From Onthophagus taurus (Eukaryota > Arthropoda > Insecta > Coleoptera > Scarabaeidae), in assembly GCF_036711975.1 (NCBI RefSeq), contig NC_091966.1, forward strand, positions 23,195,501 to 23,259,500: a stretch of DNA of 64,000 bases. The letters are read 5' to 3'. Of this stretch, positions 1 to 11,269 are shown piece by piece. Numbering within the stretch: the stretch's first letter is position 1; each line of letters starts with the position of its first letter. Position numbers and translations under genes: made by a program. A model generated the notes under the pieces. The model saw only the letters and a program-made list of their open reading frames with translations. It was not told the origin of the DNA and made no database searches.

Positions 1-1158
1 ATTCTCTTTGGTTTGCGAGTCAAAGGTAGGGTTGACGATCAAGCAGTTTATAAAGATCCACATGTGGTTTTTGATCTGAAACGGCTTGATATTAACACCT
101 CCTTTGTTTTTCTTTTTTACAACTTCAATGAGCTGTTTTGTAATCATTTCAGTTACGTAATCAACGTGTCTACCGCCTTTTGTAGTGGCTATACTGTTCA
201 CAAATGACATTTGTTGGAAGCCTTTATCAGACATTGTAATTCCAACTTCCCAACGATCGCTTACGTTTTCATAAATTACTTTAAGGGGATTACCCATTTC
301 GTCTTCAGATTCTTTTATAAATAAATCAATGTAATCTTTAAATGATTTTACAGGTAATCGTTTTCCGTTTAAAAATACCTTAACTCCTCTTGAAGACGCT
401 GCCACATCGTAGGCTCGTCTTGACATTAAACCGACAATTCCTTCATCTAAACTATCCATTTTGAATTTAACTAAGTCTGGACAGAAAGTGATTTTTGTAA
501 AATCATCTCCACGAAAATCTTTAATCTTAGCATCAGACGTTTTCATCATATTTGAAGCCCATGTCTGTTTAAATTGTTTTTTATATTCCATGCATGCAGT
601 TTCAACTATAAATTTTGTGCTGAAAATATTACACAGTTTCGCTCCGTAACCATTTCGACCTCCAGTTACTTTTTCTTCTTCGTCATTATAATTAGAAGAC
701 GTTAACAATTGACCGAATATCATAGAAGGGACATACGTTTGTTCGTCTTTATGCATCACAACGGGGATTCCTTTTCCATTATTCCACACAGATATTGTGT
801 TAGTTTCCGGATTTATATCCACTTTTATACAATCCATTTTTGGATCACGTTGTTTATTATCAGCTGCATTCACTAAGATTTCATCAAAAATTTTATACAA
901 TCCAGGAACATATTCTATTTGTTTTTGTATAATTCTATCTTTTTCTCCATCATATATGTACATGGTTTCATGGGCTTTTTCAACAGAACCTATGTAAGTA
1001 TCCGGCCTTAACAAAATGTGTTCTAATTGAGATTTCTTCTGGTAAGTTTGTTCAATTGATTGTTGTTTAGGGACTGCTTTTTTAGAAGCTGTAGAATTTG
1101 ATACACCATTTTCTCCCATACTGGTATCCATACTAGTTCCCATTTTAGCAAACATACT
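1..1158 (-). CDS. Top2: DNA topoisomerase II, exon 2 (N-terminal ATPase region; continues beyond the left edge)
   Basis: Nuclear type IIA topoisomerase, which passes one DNA duplex through another using ATP. The reading frame stays open for 386 codons from 1158 down to base 1. Seen in order: the entry region SQLEHILLRPDTYIGS, the N-box FDEILVNAADNK, the ATP-lid motif WNNGKGIPV, the glycine loop TGGRNGYGAKLCN, the transducer segment TTKGGRHVDYV, and the QTK loop (DSQTKEN) right at the window edge. These are the GHKL ATPase and transducer elements of eukaryotic Top2. The toprim and DNA-gate domains lie outside the window. A 3' splice site (TTTTTACAG) precedes codon AGT at 1158, so the exon is internal. 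The first in-frame ATG is at 1155, but a better first exon is proposed at 7766-7780. Family identity is near certain; the true start codon is inferred. Confidence 0.96.
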
Positions 1159-2204
1159 CTGTAAAAATGAATAATAAAAATTACATATTATTCATAACAG
1201 ATTGATTATGATGAAACTAGAATGCAGTGCATCACAATTCTATTTATATCATGTACTGAAGCATATCATTATTAAATACAAAGAAGGTCAAGACTAAGGT
1301 ACGTTGATATTTAGGAAATATTAACTTGCAGGCCAAATACTAAACGTTGATACTACATATTTTGATGAATCAATTTCTTTTTAAAATTTAATAATAAGCA
1401 TCAGTAATCCTTAAATACAAGATTGTGTGCATCTCAGGCTTGTAAAAATAATACTAAGGTAAAAATGGCGCCGTCCATAACGGATTATAGTTTAAATATG
1501 AACAAAAAGATTAGTTTTGCCAAATGTCTTAACCAATTTAAAAATAATTTTGTAAAATTTTATTATTAATGGTCTTAAATAAATATGTTATTCAAATTCT
1601 AAAGTAATTCACAACGGTACCTATACGTGACAAAACATAGTTAAGTAATTCACAACGGTACCTATACGTGACAAAACATAGTTAGCTCGATGCCTACGGA
1701 ATTTTGAGGCAATTATATTAGCTGTAATTTTAGAACCACCTATCCCTGGTGTCACTTAAGGATACTTGCTACCGTTCTAGGCCCTGGTAAATCCATCAGG
1801 GCCAACATCCTCTCAAATCATCTTAACGGGTAAAGACGAATGTCCAAGCAACCTAACACTAATCTTATTATGAAGAATTACTATGTGCACATCTCAACAT
1901 AGAGTTTTAAATATTAATAACTTAATTAATATTTCCTTCTAAGTTTATCTTAACGTTATTTGTATATACTTTGTAAATGGTGGTCACAAGAATTGTAATT
2001 TTGCACAAGTGAGTAAAAAAAAATGGAAAGTCTTTGTACTTATTGTAAATGGTAAAATACTATAATTTAGCTCAACAATGTTATATTAAAATGTCGCTGA
2101 TTTAAGAGAATAACAATTAACTAGAATGTGGGTATGTATTATATGTTCTTATGCACTAAATATTAAACATGTAACTATAACTTACATGACAGAGGTAACA
2201 TTTT
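1159..2204. other. Top2 intron 1, proximal part; no gene seen
   Basis: AT-rich sequence without a convincing reading frame on either strand. It contains the 41-bp tandem duplication listed separately, and a slightly GC-richer patch at about 1690-1860 that could be old transposon untranslated sequence but matches nothing I can name. Confidence 0.6.
1603..1684. repeat. Perfect tandem duplication, 2 x 41 bp
   Basis: The unit beginning AGTAATTCACAACGGTACC occurs at 1603-1643 and again at 1644-1684 with no difference seen. Two identical adjacent copies in an intron suggest a recent slippage or unequal-exchange event. Confidence 0.95.
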
Positions 2205-3515
2205 TGAAAAAATGGAAAAATATATATTGTTATGGGTGGATGATACCATAACGGAAAAAGTAAAATCAATGTTTAATAATCTTAAGAAAACAGATGGAGG
2301 TGAGCCAACATTAACTATCGTAGTGTGACATTATGTGGTGAAGCAATTAGATGTTGTGACGGCGGCTGTTTTTCCTAAGGAATTTCAGGGTTATGGAGAA
2401 CATAGCAATTATTCTCCAGATTTAATCTTCAACGTTGATGATAGATAGGTCTGGTTGAAGATAGGTCTTTATTGGTAGAAGTTACCACCACGAACTTTTA
2501 TTTCTGGCAAAGAGCGATCTGCTCCAGATTTTAAAGTTGCTAAAGATAGAATAACTCTTTTGCTGGGAGCGAATGTTTCAGGAACTTTGAAACTTAAACC
2601 AATATTGGCGTACCATTCACAGGCCCCACGTGCTTTAAAGGGTCTCAATAAAGACATGTTACAAGTTTACTGGAAATGGAACAAGAAAGCTTGGGTCACA
2701 CAACCTATTATCACAGGTTGGTATAGAAATAATTTTTGATCTACTATGCTTCGCTTTTGTGAAAAAAATAAATTAACACCCATGGCACTTCTTCTCTTGG
2801 AGAATGTTCCAGGACATTCTCAAAACCTGGACGAAAGCAAAACACTACTGGTTGTCAAACTTGTTTACATACATCCAAATAAAACATCACTTTTGCAGCG
2901 AATGGATCAGGGGGTTATCGCAACCTTTAAGGCATATTATCTCTGCAATACTTTTTTGGAAATGGTGAGAGTTTTGGACACTTCAGATAAAACAGTCAAA
3001 GACTATTGGCGGTCTTTCAATGCATTAATAATGTAAAGTCAGCTTGCAATGAAGATTCGGCAAAATGTTTAAATGGAGTTTGGCGTAAACTTCAGCCAGC
3101 GTTAATGCACGATTTTAAAGAAGAACAACAAGAAACTCGTATTGAAGACTTTACCAGGCTTGCAGGTGATATGGGATTGGAAGATGTTACTGCTTAAGAT
3201 GTCATAGAACATTTAGAAGTTCAAGATCAACAACTCTCAAATGAAGACTAGAAGAATTATACAAAGAATTGGATCGTGAACAGTCAGAGGCCAACGAAGA
3301 AGAAATTTCAAATGTGGTGAAAACGGCCGATCTGAAGCGTATCCTTTCAACTATGTAAAGTTTGAGTGATGAACTTTGTTCGTTAGACAACGATTGGAAA
3401 CGAAGTGGTAATGTAAAAAGTATCGCATCCAATCGACCTGCATCAGAAATTCAGAATCAACTTTCTTTCAAAAAATATATGACATCGAAAATTTTGAAAT
3501 TACAATTTGCCATTA
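2205..3515 (+). pseudogene. Tigger-type (pogo group, Tc1/mariner superfamily) transposase, decayed
   Basis: Read across stops and shifts, the plus strand gives MEKYILLWVDD, then IFNVDDR in place of the usual FNVDETG, then APDFKVAKDRITLLLGAN, RALKGLNKD, LLLLENVPGHSQNL and RMDQGVIATFKAYY. This is the order of motifs in Tigger DDE transposases. The second-catalytic-residue box reads LLLENVPGH instead of LLLDNAPGH, so the key Asp is lost. The C-terminal region continues through NGVWRKLQPALMHDF to about 3515. At least four in-frame stops are present. It lies inside Top2 intron 1 on the opposite strand and is interrupted downstream by the mariner element that starts near 3568. Confidence 0.88.
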
Positions 3516-3567
3516 TTCGTTTAATTTTGAGGTACGTACAATCTAATCCTATACATTTATATGTATG

Positions 3568-5430
3568 TACAGGGTGTCAAAATTTCGATACGTTTGCAGG
3601 GTATCTCAGTTATTATGAAAGAGAGAAAGTTGCGGTTGTCGCGAACCAGAACTACCTTTTTGTGAAACTTGCAATGCCACAAACCAAATTTTCATAGTCC
3701 TCTTCGTTTTTGATATACAGGTAGTCTTTCAAAATTTACGATTTTCAGACACCCCCTGTATCTCGGCTATCCGCAAACTTAGTAAAAAAGTAAAAGCGGG
3801 TTCTAATAGATTTTTTGACGTAGAATTCAATGATGCACGTAGATTTTTTCTAGTCATCACGATTTTGAGTTATACACAACTTAGATTTTTTTTAAATCCT
3901 ATATTTTATTTTTTTATTGAACTAGAATTTTATCAAGTTTTTCAAAGATAATACTCTACACCTACCTTTATAATTAACCTCGAAATTTAATAAAATACAT
4001 TATTTTAAAAGTAGGTTAAGATAAATTAAGTGATCGTGTTGCTAGATACCGGAATAAACAAAGTAAATTTACTTAATTACTGTCAAACTTAATTTTGAAT
4101 TTTGTGCTAACAATAAGTCGAGTGTTACTTAATTTCTGGTAATGCATCAATAAGTTGTATTGTTATTAATTACCTTTTTCTTGACATCGAGCGTTATGAA
4201 AAATAAAACATGCTAGCATGTTACATTCATGCGAATGAAAATTTAAACCAAGCTGTTGAATTATACATAAATAGGTAGAATGCAACATTTATAAGCAATG
4301 ACATTTTATTAGTAGATTGTTTCATTTCAGATATCCAGAAAGAGCGCAACCAAATCCAAAAATTTTTCTGCGAAAAAAGCGCAATTTGATTAATTATGGA
4401 AGTTTTTTGAAGCCCAGACCAAAAAAATATAATAAAGAAAATCGGAAATAACAATGAAATTATCGTATTAGGATGTGTGGAAGCCGCGCCTAAAACATCA
4501 TGTAGGGAAATTGAAGTTCAAGTTAGAATTAAAAAATCGACAACCTATGCGATTCTAAAAAAAATATAAATATAAACCCTACAAAGAACAAACAGTTCAC
4601 CACTTACACCCGGGAGATGCCAAACAACGTTTGGAATTCCGTAACTGGTATTTGAACCATGCACAAAATAATATTGAATTTAGTTCCTCTATTATATGGT
4701 TTGATGAGGCATATTTTAACAGCACAGGAGTCTATAATCGTCTCAATAATAGGCATTGGTATCAAGGAAACCAACATATTGTAATTGAGCGGGAGCGTCA
4801 AGGAAAATTTGGATTTAGCGTGGCATGTTTTATAATTGGGCCATGAATCGTTTACAAAATATATGAAGGAAACGTTAATCGGTATTTTGGATGATATTCC
4901 TCTTATACGGCTAAATATATTTATTTTCAACAGGACGGAGCTCCCGCTCATAATGCGCAGTTAGTGAGCCGCTACTTAACCGCAGAAATTCCTGGTAGGT
5001 GATCACCTGATTTATCTATTTTGGACTTCTTTTTATGGGGATATATCAAGAATCGCATCTATACTACCCAGAATCGAACAAAATTGAAATTGAAAATTGT
5101 TGTAAATGATGCTTTTTCACATTTACAGCAACATCGCTTAACTATTTTAAATGCAATTAAACGCTTTGTGAACAAGGTGTGCATCAAAATGGTGACAACT
5201 TTGAACAATTCTTGTAACTTGAAGTCATATTTGCATCATCGTTAGTTTTTAATTATTTTTCGTTTTTTGCAAACAAAAATTAATAGATACATTTTTTTAA
5301 TAAGTCAATAATTAAATAAAAGTAACATAGTAAAAACCTAAGTTCTGTTTATAACTCAAAAACCGTGATGACTAGAAAAATTCTGCGTGCTCCATTGGAT
5401 TCTAGGTGAAAAAATCTATTTGACTAATGA
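3568..5430 (+). mobile_element. Mariner-like element with inverted termini and a broken transposase
   Basis: The left end starts CAGGGTGTCAAAATTTCG after TA at about 3568. A subterminal stretch near 3805-3900 (containing CTAGTCATCACGATTTTGAG) recurs inverted near 5330-5430, marking the two arms. Between them the plus strand encodes fragments IIWFDEAYF (first Asp), FQQDGAPAHNA (second Asp) and SPDLSILDFFLWGYIKNRIY, from about 4480 to 5245. Frames change near 4845 and a stop interrupts at 5001, so it is not functional. The right outer terminus is missing. Confidence 0.82.
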
Positions 5431-5439
5431 TACAAATTT

Positions 5440-5840
5440 AACCCTGCGAGATTTCTGGAAGAATCATTTTAACATTATCTACTGCATAAAGTTCATTGAT
5501 AATGCCTGGAACAATATCTCTTGCTGTACATTGTAGTCAGCATGGAGAAAACTCTGGCCAGCTTCTGTGTCTGACAGACATTTTAAAAACTTTCAGGAAG
5601 AAGCAGATGTGATACAAGACATTGTCAACATTGGCATCAGTTTGGAGTTGGAAATCAATGAGGATGATGTGGCGGAGCTCCTGCAAGATCATAGCCAAAA
5701 ACTCACTCCAGAAGACTTTATGGAATTACAACTTGAGCAGGTGAAAGCTGTAGAGGAGGAGCATTCAGCAGAAGAACATGAGGTACCAGATGCTTCAACA
5801 ACGAATTTTCCCAGTTTTCAAACTTGTCACAGGTAGAATG
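5440..5840 (+). pseudogene. Second Tigger-type transposase fragment (C-terminal region)
   Basis: The plus strand reads TLRDFWKNHFNI, then DNAWNNIS and a tryptophan-rich SAWRKLWP, followed by LELEINEDDVAELLQDHSQ and LTPEDFMELQLEQV. This acidic C-terminal tail after the DDE domain is seen in Tigger proteins. It covers the same protein region as 3010-3500, so it is a second copy and not the remainder of the first. A 90-residue open frame survives at 5567-5836. Confidence 0.7.
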
Positions 5841-6373
5841 GCTTGATGAGGATATTTAGACATACGTTCAACATTTAATTGCCCTACATGATGACTTCAA
5901 AATCAGATTTGAAGATATTCTGACGATGGAAATACCACCATGAATCATAAATCCATTTGATGAAACGGAAGTGGAGAATGTGATATTACAAGAGGAGCTA
6001 CTCGAGCTTAACACTAATGAGAAGCTGAAAGTGAAATTTAAAAGAGGGTATCAAACATTTTGGCTGCAGGCAAAACTACCCGAAAAATATCCTGGACTGT
6101 GCGGAATTGCGAGAAAGCATTTGATAGCGTTTCCCTTGTCATATCTTGTCGTAAAAAGTTTTAGTGACATACATAACTTTGGCAGAAGACCAGATACTGC
6201 TTCTAGAAGACTAAATACTGCTTTCTGAAGACTAGCTACTGCTGACAGGTCTAAATACTGCAAAAGAAAGATAAGATATTGTTGGAGAAAACATTAAAAA
6301 GGCGCTGGCGCCCCTTTTAGGCGACCGCCGGGTGCAGTGCACCCCTTGCACCCCCCGGTAGCGCCGCCTCTGA
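5841..6373 (+). pseudogene. hAT-type transposase C-terminus plus hAT-like terminal sequence
   Basis: Fragments HDDFKIRFEDILTMEIPP, INPFDETEVENVILQEELLE and YPGLCGIARKHLIAFPLSYL match the dimerisation region of hAT transposases of the ZBED5/SCAND3 type. A GC-rich block at about 6295-6373 ends, on the reverse strand, with CAGAGGCGGCGCTACCGG, the look of a hAT terminal inverted repeat; the left terminus is gone. A micro-repeat of GAAGAC and TACTGCT lies at 6183-6262. Confidence 0.68.
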
Positions 6374-6515
6374 TCATATTACATTGTAATTATATTACAT
6401 TATAATATGATAACAATAATAATTAATAGTGTAATAATTACATATTTGAATAAGTACAACACAAGAAAATATACTATTTTCTAAATAAGGGGGAGTTTCT
6501 AAATAAAATAAGTGT

Positions 6516-6625
6516 GAATTGATTGGTTTCTTGTGCTGTGAGTAGATATCAAAAAAGTAAAGTTGGATGGAATCGCATTTTGATTGGTCAACTTTACTTT
6601 TTTGACATCCACTCACAATCAATTA
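6516..6625. repeat. Short foldback (hairpin MITE)
   Basis: GTGAGTAGATATCAAAAAAG near 6538 is mirrored by CTTTTTTGACATCCACTCAC near 6594, with AAAGTTG/CAACTTT continuing the stem, giving an imperfect stem of about 30 bp around a 25-bp loop. Just downstream, 6735-6773 (AAAAAAGTTTGAGAACC) looks like the end of another hAT element. From 6774 to 7765 I see only AT-rich intron sequence. Confidence 0.6.
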
Positions 6626-7765
6626 ATTAATTAACCAATTAATTCTCACTTTTATTTCAAAAACTGTTAATTCTGTTAATGAATATGGTAGAAATGTAGC
6701 TGCAGGGGGTTCAACGGAACCAGCAAAATTTTTAAAGTGGTCTATGAGAAAAAAAAGTTTGAGAACCTCCGTTTTAAATGATAATGTAATGGCACATTTT
6801 CCAAATTCAAACTCCTCTGGATCGTTATTTTTCGAAGGAGTAATGCTTGTATATATGTTTGTTATATATTTGTTACAAATGTGGTTTCATGTTTTTGGTA
6901 ATTACATAAACTACTACATTTTCCTTTCTGTATTATTTCAACACATAAAACCATTAAATGTTAAAACACTTTTCCATAACAAAAAACCTATAAGTACATT
7001 ATTTGGATTAACTTTATAATTGCAATAGGAAAAATTGATTATGATGGATTATGTACGTGAACTGAGGTATCACTGTATTCAGTGATGATGAAATTCGTGT
7101 TTTAACTACCACTGAAGAATTAGTGGTAGTGAAACGCTTATTGCATTTATTTTTTAGTGCATTATGCCCAACCCTGTCCAGAACTAATAGATTTTAAATG
7201 TTTGCAGCATATAATTTGCCCAAGAAAGCTCGAGCAGTTCTCTCCCTCCTAAATATGTGACTATACAGCATTTAACAATAATCCCAAACTGAGTTTTAAA
7301 TTTGTATGCCATGCTCAAAAATTTAAACATACTAAAAGTTATGTGGACTTCACCTAAGGTTTCATTATTCATTATATTACATTATTTAAGTAACATCTTA
7401 TTTTTACGTTTTATACCATCACTTTAAAGAGTTCCCATATTTTTTCTGACTCTGCCTGCATAAAAAGAAACAAATTTAAAGAAATAAAAACCAACACTTG
7501 TTGTCAAACCGGCTGCAAAAAAGTGGTAAACTTGCTTGAAAATTATTGGTCTATGCCGAAAGAACAACGCCATTATTTAAGAATATTATGCACAAACTAA
7601 CAAAAACTACAAACACTAAATTTAAGAAAAACGGTTTAAAACATTTCTATTAGTAAAGAAAAATTTAAATCACGTTTATCTCGATAGCAGGTAATTGACG
7701 CTAACCTCTACATATATCAAGCGGGATTTTTCATTTCATTTTGACACGAATTCTTTACTACTTAC

Positions 7766-7780
7766 CTTTAAATCAGCCAT
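7766..7780 (-). CDS. Top2: Proposed first coding exon of Top2 (five codons, MADLK)
   Basis: On the minus strand ATGGCTGATTTAAAG is followed at once by a consensus donor GTAAGT (7760-7765). The exon ends in phase 0 and the acceptor at 1158/1159 opens in phase 0, so joining gives a protein starting MADLK then SMFAKMG, leading directly into Top2 exon 2. No other minus-strand host coding exon was found between them. The intervening 6.6 kb intron carries Tigger, mariner and hAT remnants. Known: a short variable N-terminus before the ATPase domain is usual for animal Top2. Inferred: that these two exons are joined. An unrelated minus-strand gene using this start is the alternative. Confidence 0.6.
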
Positions 7781-8649
7781 AGCTGAATTGCGCTGTAGAA
7801 AACACTTTTTACACTAACTTTATTATTACACTATCTTAGTGCCAACATTATTGTAACAAAATGCTGCAAATTATACAAGATACGAACTTAGAGATCAACA
7901 ATACATCCGACATTTGTCGTCTGCCATGTTCTCTTGTTTTCCCTTCAGCCTCAGCGTGATTTAAACAGACCATTCACAGAATCTCATTTACCCGCGAAAT
8001 TGAAATTTGAATTAATTTTTGTAACGGTTGTTATTTCGGTTAAACGGTTCTATTTATTATAAAAAAGATAATATATTTAGTTTTAATAATTCTTTATTTG
8101 GTTTTAATATTAAAATACAAAGCTGGATATGTTTATTTAGCATGTTTAAATTTTATTATTAGATTAAGATTTTCAATTACATTAATTAATTTTTGAAGAG
8201 CAATTGTTTACAAAAAATATTTTATTTTTAATTTTTAGAAGTTAAGAAAAATGATAAAAATGAAATGGTTTTTAAAAAGTTGTTCATAAATTAGAAAGAG
8301 ATGTTCGTATCAGAAAACTTCCAGGATATTAGAAAGAGATGTTCACATCAAAAAATATTGTTGGATTTGTCTATTTTCTTAGATAAATGGTTGATATTTT
8401 GAAAGCTGTCATTGCTGGTGAGAATCAAATATTGAACTATTACGCCTATTTTATCTCTTAGTTAATATTTGTTGACTCCATACAAATTCTATTTTTTGTC
8501 GTGTACACAAATTATGAATTTGTTCACAAAACTTGTGTGTGTACTATTTTTCCTGGATATTCTAAAATCTTCCTATTGAAAAGTTAGGTTATGCGGCAAG
8601 TAGGTGTTTTTCTAAGTTTAGAGAAGCATAACGATGTTATGGTTCGATT
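7781..8649. promoter_or_regulatory. Shared divergent 5' region between Top2 and CASD1
   Basis: The proposed Top2 start (minus) and the CASD1 start (plus) are head to head with 869 bp between them, so both promoters must lie here if both starts are right. No convincing TATA box can be assigned. A short near-duplicate (TTAGAAAGAGATGTTC at about 8292 and 8329) lies on the CASD1 side. Layout is direct; the promoter function is inferred. Confidence 0.5.
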
Positions 8650-8873
8650 ATGGTTAACGAAAGGTCCAGTATCGAGAGATTAATCCAGCAGATTAACGCT
8701 GTAAACGCTAAACGATTAGCTGTGGTGCTAGTTATCACCTTTGCATGTTATCACGAATTTTTACATCTTAAATATGGTTCAAATTCCTGTGTGTGGTTAT
8801 TATCTGATGGAAGATATAAAGGTGATCAAGAATGGCAACCTTATGGATGTATGCTACATCATTACACCAAAAT
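8650..8873 (+). CDS. CASD1: CASD1 (sialate O-acetyltransferase), exon 1
   Basis: CASD1 is a Golgi membrane enzyme that transfers acetyl from acetyl-CoA to sialic acid (known from vertebrates). Exon 1 codes for 74 residues plus two bases. It carries an N-terminal membrane segment (RLAVVLVITFACYHEFL, about residues 23-39) followed by the start of the lumenal domain with the conserved ending EWQPYGCMLHHY. The donor GTAAGC at 8874 leaves phase 2, matching the acceptor at 9114/9115. The joined CDS of exons 1-3 is 2385 bases, a 794-residue protein, close to the vertebrate length. The ATG at 8650 is the first in this frame and begins just before the helix. Confidence 0.93.
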
Positions 8874-9114
8874 GTAAGCTATTATTAAAATGATAAGAAT
8901 AATTTTACTTAAAAATTTATTTATTTAATGTTCCTAAATTCATAACTGTTTATACAGTACTCTTTGAACACCATTAATTATTATTTACTCCATATAATCA
9001 ACATTTATTTGAAAAAATAAAGTTGTAAATTAAAAATATTGAAGTAAAATTATTCTTTTTACTATTTTAATTATTAAAGTCCTCACTTATTCCAATTATT
9101 TTTTTTGTAATTAG

Positions 9115-9861
9115 AGATACAAGGCGTTGTTTAAGATACCTTGCTTATTATGGAAAAGACACCCATTTTGTATTCATTGGTGATTCAAGAATTAAATCAT
9201 TATATGATGGACTTATTGATCATATAAAACAATATGATGCCACTACAGAAGCTGGAGAACCCTCAAAAGATGCCACACACATAGATGATACCTTAAAGAT
9301 TAAAGTTGATTATGTTTGGAGTAAAGATGTTTCGAAAGTTATGGTTGATGAGTTTAAAAGGTGGCAAAATGATCCTAAACCACCATCTGTTATTATAGCT
9401 GGTTGTGGTCTTTGGTCAATACATAAAGGTAATGGTTCCCAACTTGCTGTTAAAGAGTATGCTTCCAATTTGACACGTTTGGTTCAACCCGTTGATAACT
9501 TAAGCCAGAAAAAAACTACTGTCCTATGGTCATTACAAGAACCTGTTGCTGAGGAAAAATTAACTGGAGTATATCATGGTGTGATGAATGAATATATTGA
9601 TTTGTATAATGGTGCAGCTATTGAGGTCTTCACACATTCACAAGTACAATTGTGGTGGAGTGCAAAATTAGTTGGACAAGGAATGACGTTGGAAAGTCCT
9701 GATGGTGTTCATTTGGCTGCAAAACCATTACAACATAATGTTCAAATTTTATTGAATATGTATTGTAATGATTATATGAATTTTAATGATGGGACTTGTT
9801 GTAGTTCAACTGAATCTTATACCACTCTGCAAATTGTAACATTTTCCATCTTGGGAGTATG
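9115..9861 (+). CDS. CASD1: CASD1, exon 2 (catalytic SGNH domain)
   Basis: This exon holds the lumenal SGNH/GDSL-like esterase fold. The nucleophile motif is FIGDSRIKSLYD, with Ser at residue 99 of the joined protein. A glycine block follows (IAGCGLWSIHKGN), then SPDGVHLA with Asp 271 and His 274, completing the Ser/Asp/His triad at the spacing known for vertebrate CASD1. Acceptor TTTTTGTAATTAG precedes 9115; donor GTATGT follows 9861 in phase 2. The exon ends inside the first helix of the C-terminal membrane domain, which exon 3 completes. Intron 1 is only 241 bp. Confidence 0.95.
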
Positions 9862-10072
9862 GTATGTTTTTCTTAAAATTCTTTAAAACTTTTAGTTACA
9901 ATAATATAGGCATTAAATTACATAATAGAAGCTTAGATTTAACAATACTTAGTATAATATAAATAAGTCACTTGAATAAAAAGGAAATAAAAAGTTAGTT
10001 ATAAATTGAATAGCACATATATAGGGGATACAGGGTCCAAAATTACATGAATATGTATGACATATCCATATA

Positions 10073-11233
10073 GGGGATGTTTCTAAATTGATGTGAAAGA
10101 TTTCAAGGGATGATCTTTCAGCAAACATTAAGTTAGACTCCTTCTCCTCCAACTTACAGCCCTGTAATGTTAGGGGAAAAAATGGTTTTTATTTAATAAA
10201 TCCACTATGGAGGAATTTAGAAGAATGAAATTACAATACTACAATACCTGCAATACTTTACATCAGAACATATTAATGCGTCTACATTTCTTCATTTAAA
10301 AATTTGATTTAAATAGAGGGATTCAATCTGCAACTTTTTTGTCTCTTAATATTTCTAAAATTGTAAATTTAACCATAAAAAAATAAAATAATACTCAGAC
10401 CCATTTGATATAAATTCACAGATTGATTATTATTTTGTTGCCACGCAGTTTTTATGTGGTATTTTGTTTACTGACGATAATTAGATTCGAAATTTCCATA
10501 ACAATCATATATGGGCTAAAGAAAATCCACATAAAATTGTGGAATCCAAGATTCACCACCTTTCATTAAATGTGTGGCTTGGGGTCATTAACAATTATTT
10601 AATTGGACCATATTTTCTTCCAATGAGATCAAATGGAGACGGATACTGTTATTTTCTCGAAGAGGAGTTGCCTTAGCTTCTTGACGATGTTTCTCGCGGT
10701 AAGAGCGCTTGAACTCGTTGCAAATGATAAGGATACAACAGTTGTTCTTTTAAAATCCTAAATGCGGAATAGCTTACGTTTAATTCTTAGGCAATAACCA
10801 ATCTGTGAATTTATGTTAATTGGGTCTGAGTATTATTTTATCTTTTTTTGGTCAAACTAACAATTTTAGGTGAAAATATTAAAAGACAATTAAGTTACAG
10901 ATTGAATCATGATTTAAATCAAGTTTTTAAATAGAAAAATGTAGACACATTAAAAAGTTCTGATGCAAAGTGTTGTAGGGATTGATTTTTTCACTCCCTT
11001 GTAATAACATTTTAGAGTTACAAAAATCGTCAAAAGGTGTCATTTTATTAGTAACAGTTATCTGCCATATTTCATTCTTCTAAATTCCTCCATAGTGGAT
11101 TTATTAAATAAAACAATTTGTTTCTATCTTGGCGTGGAAGTAGTTTTCAACAAAAAGTTATATGAAAGAGCCCCCTTTATTTTTGCTGAAAAATCACCCT
11201 TTGAAATCTTTCACATCAATTTAGGAACACCTG
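10073..11233 (+). mobile_element. Mariner-like element with long inverted termini, decayed centre
   Basis: TA-flanked arms: TTTCTAAATTGATGTGAAAG near 10081 is mirrored by CTTTCACATCAATTTAGGAA near 11207, ending CACCTG then TA. The arms continue with similarity for about 300 bp (for instance ATTCCTCCATAGTGGAT and its partner). The centre reads NHIWAKENPHKIVESKIHH and WLGVINNYLIGPYFLP on the plus strand (about 10480-10680), the middle of a mariner-type transposase. A 164-bp relative lies at 53422-53585. Confidence 0.78.
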
Positions 11234-11269
11234 TACATGTGTCCATTACGTATGGAATGTAGTATGAGC

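Noticed and set aside
4604..4951. 115-codon minus-strand frame
   Set aside because: Shadow of the plus-strand mariner transposase in the same place.
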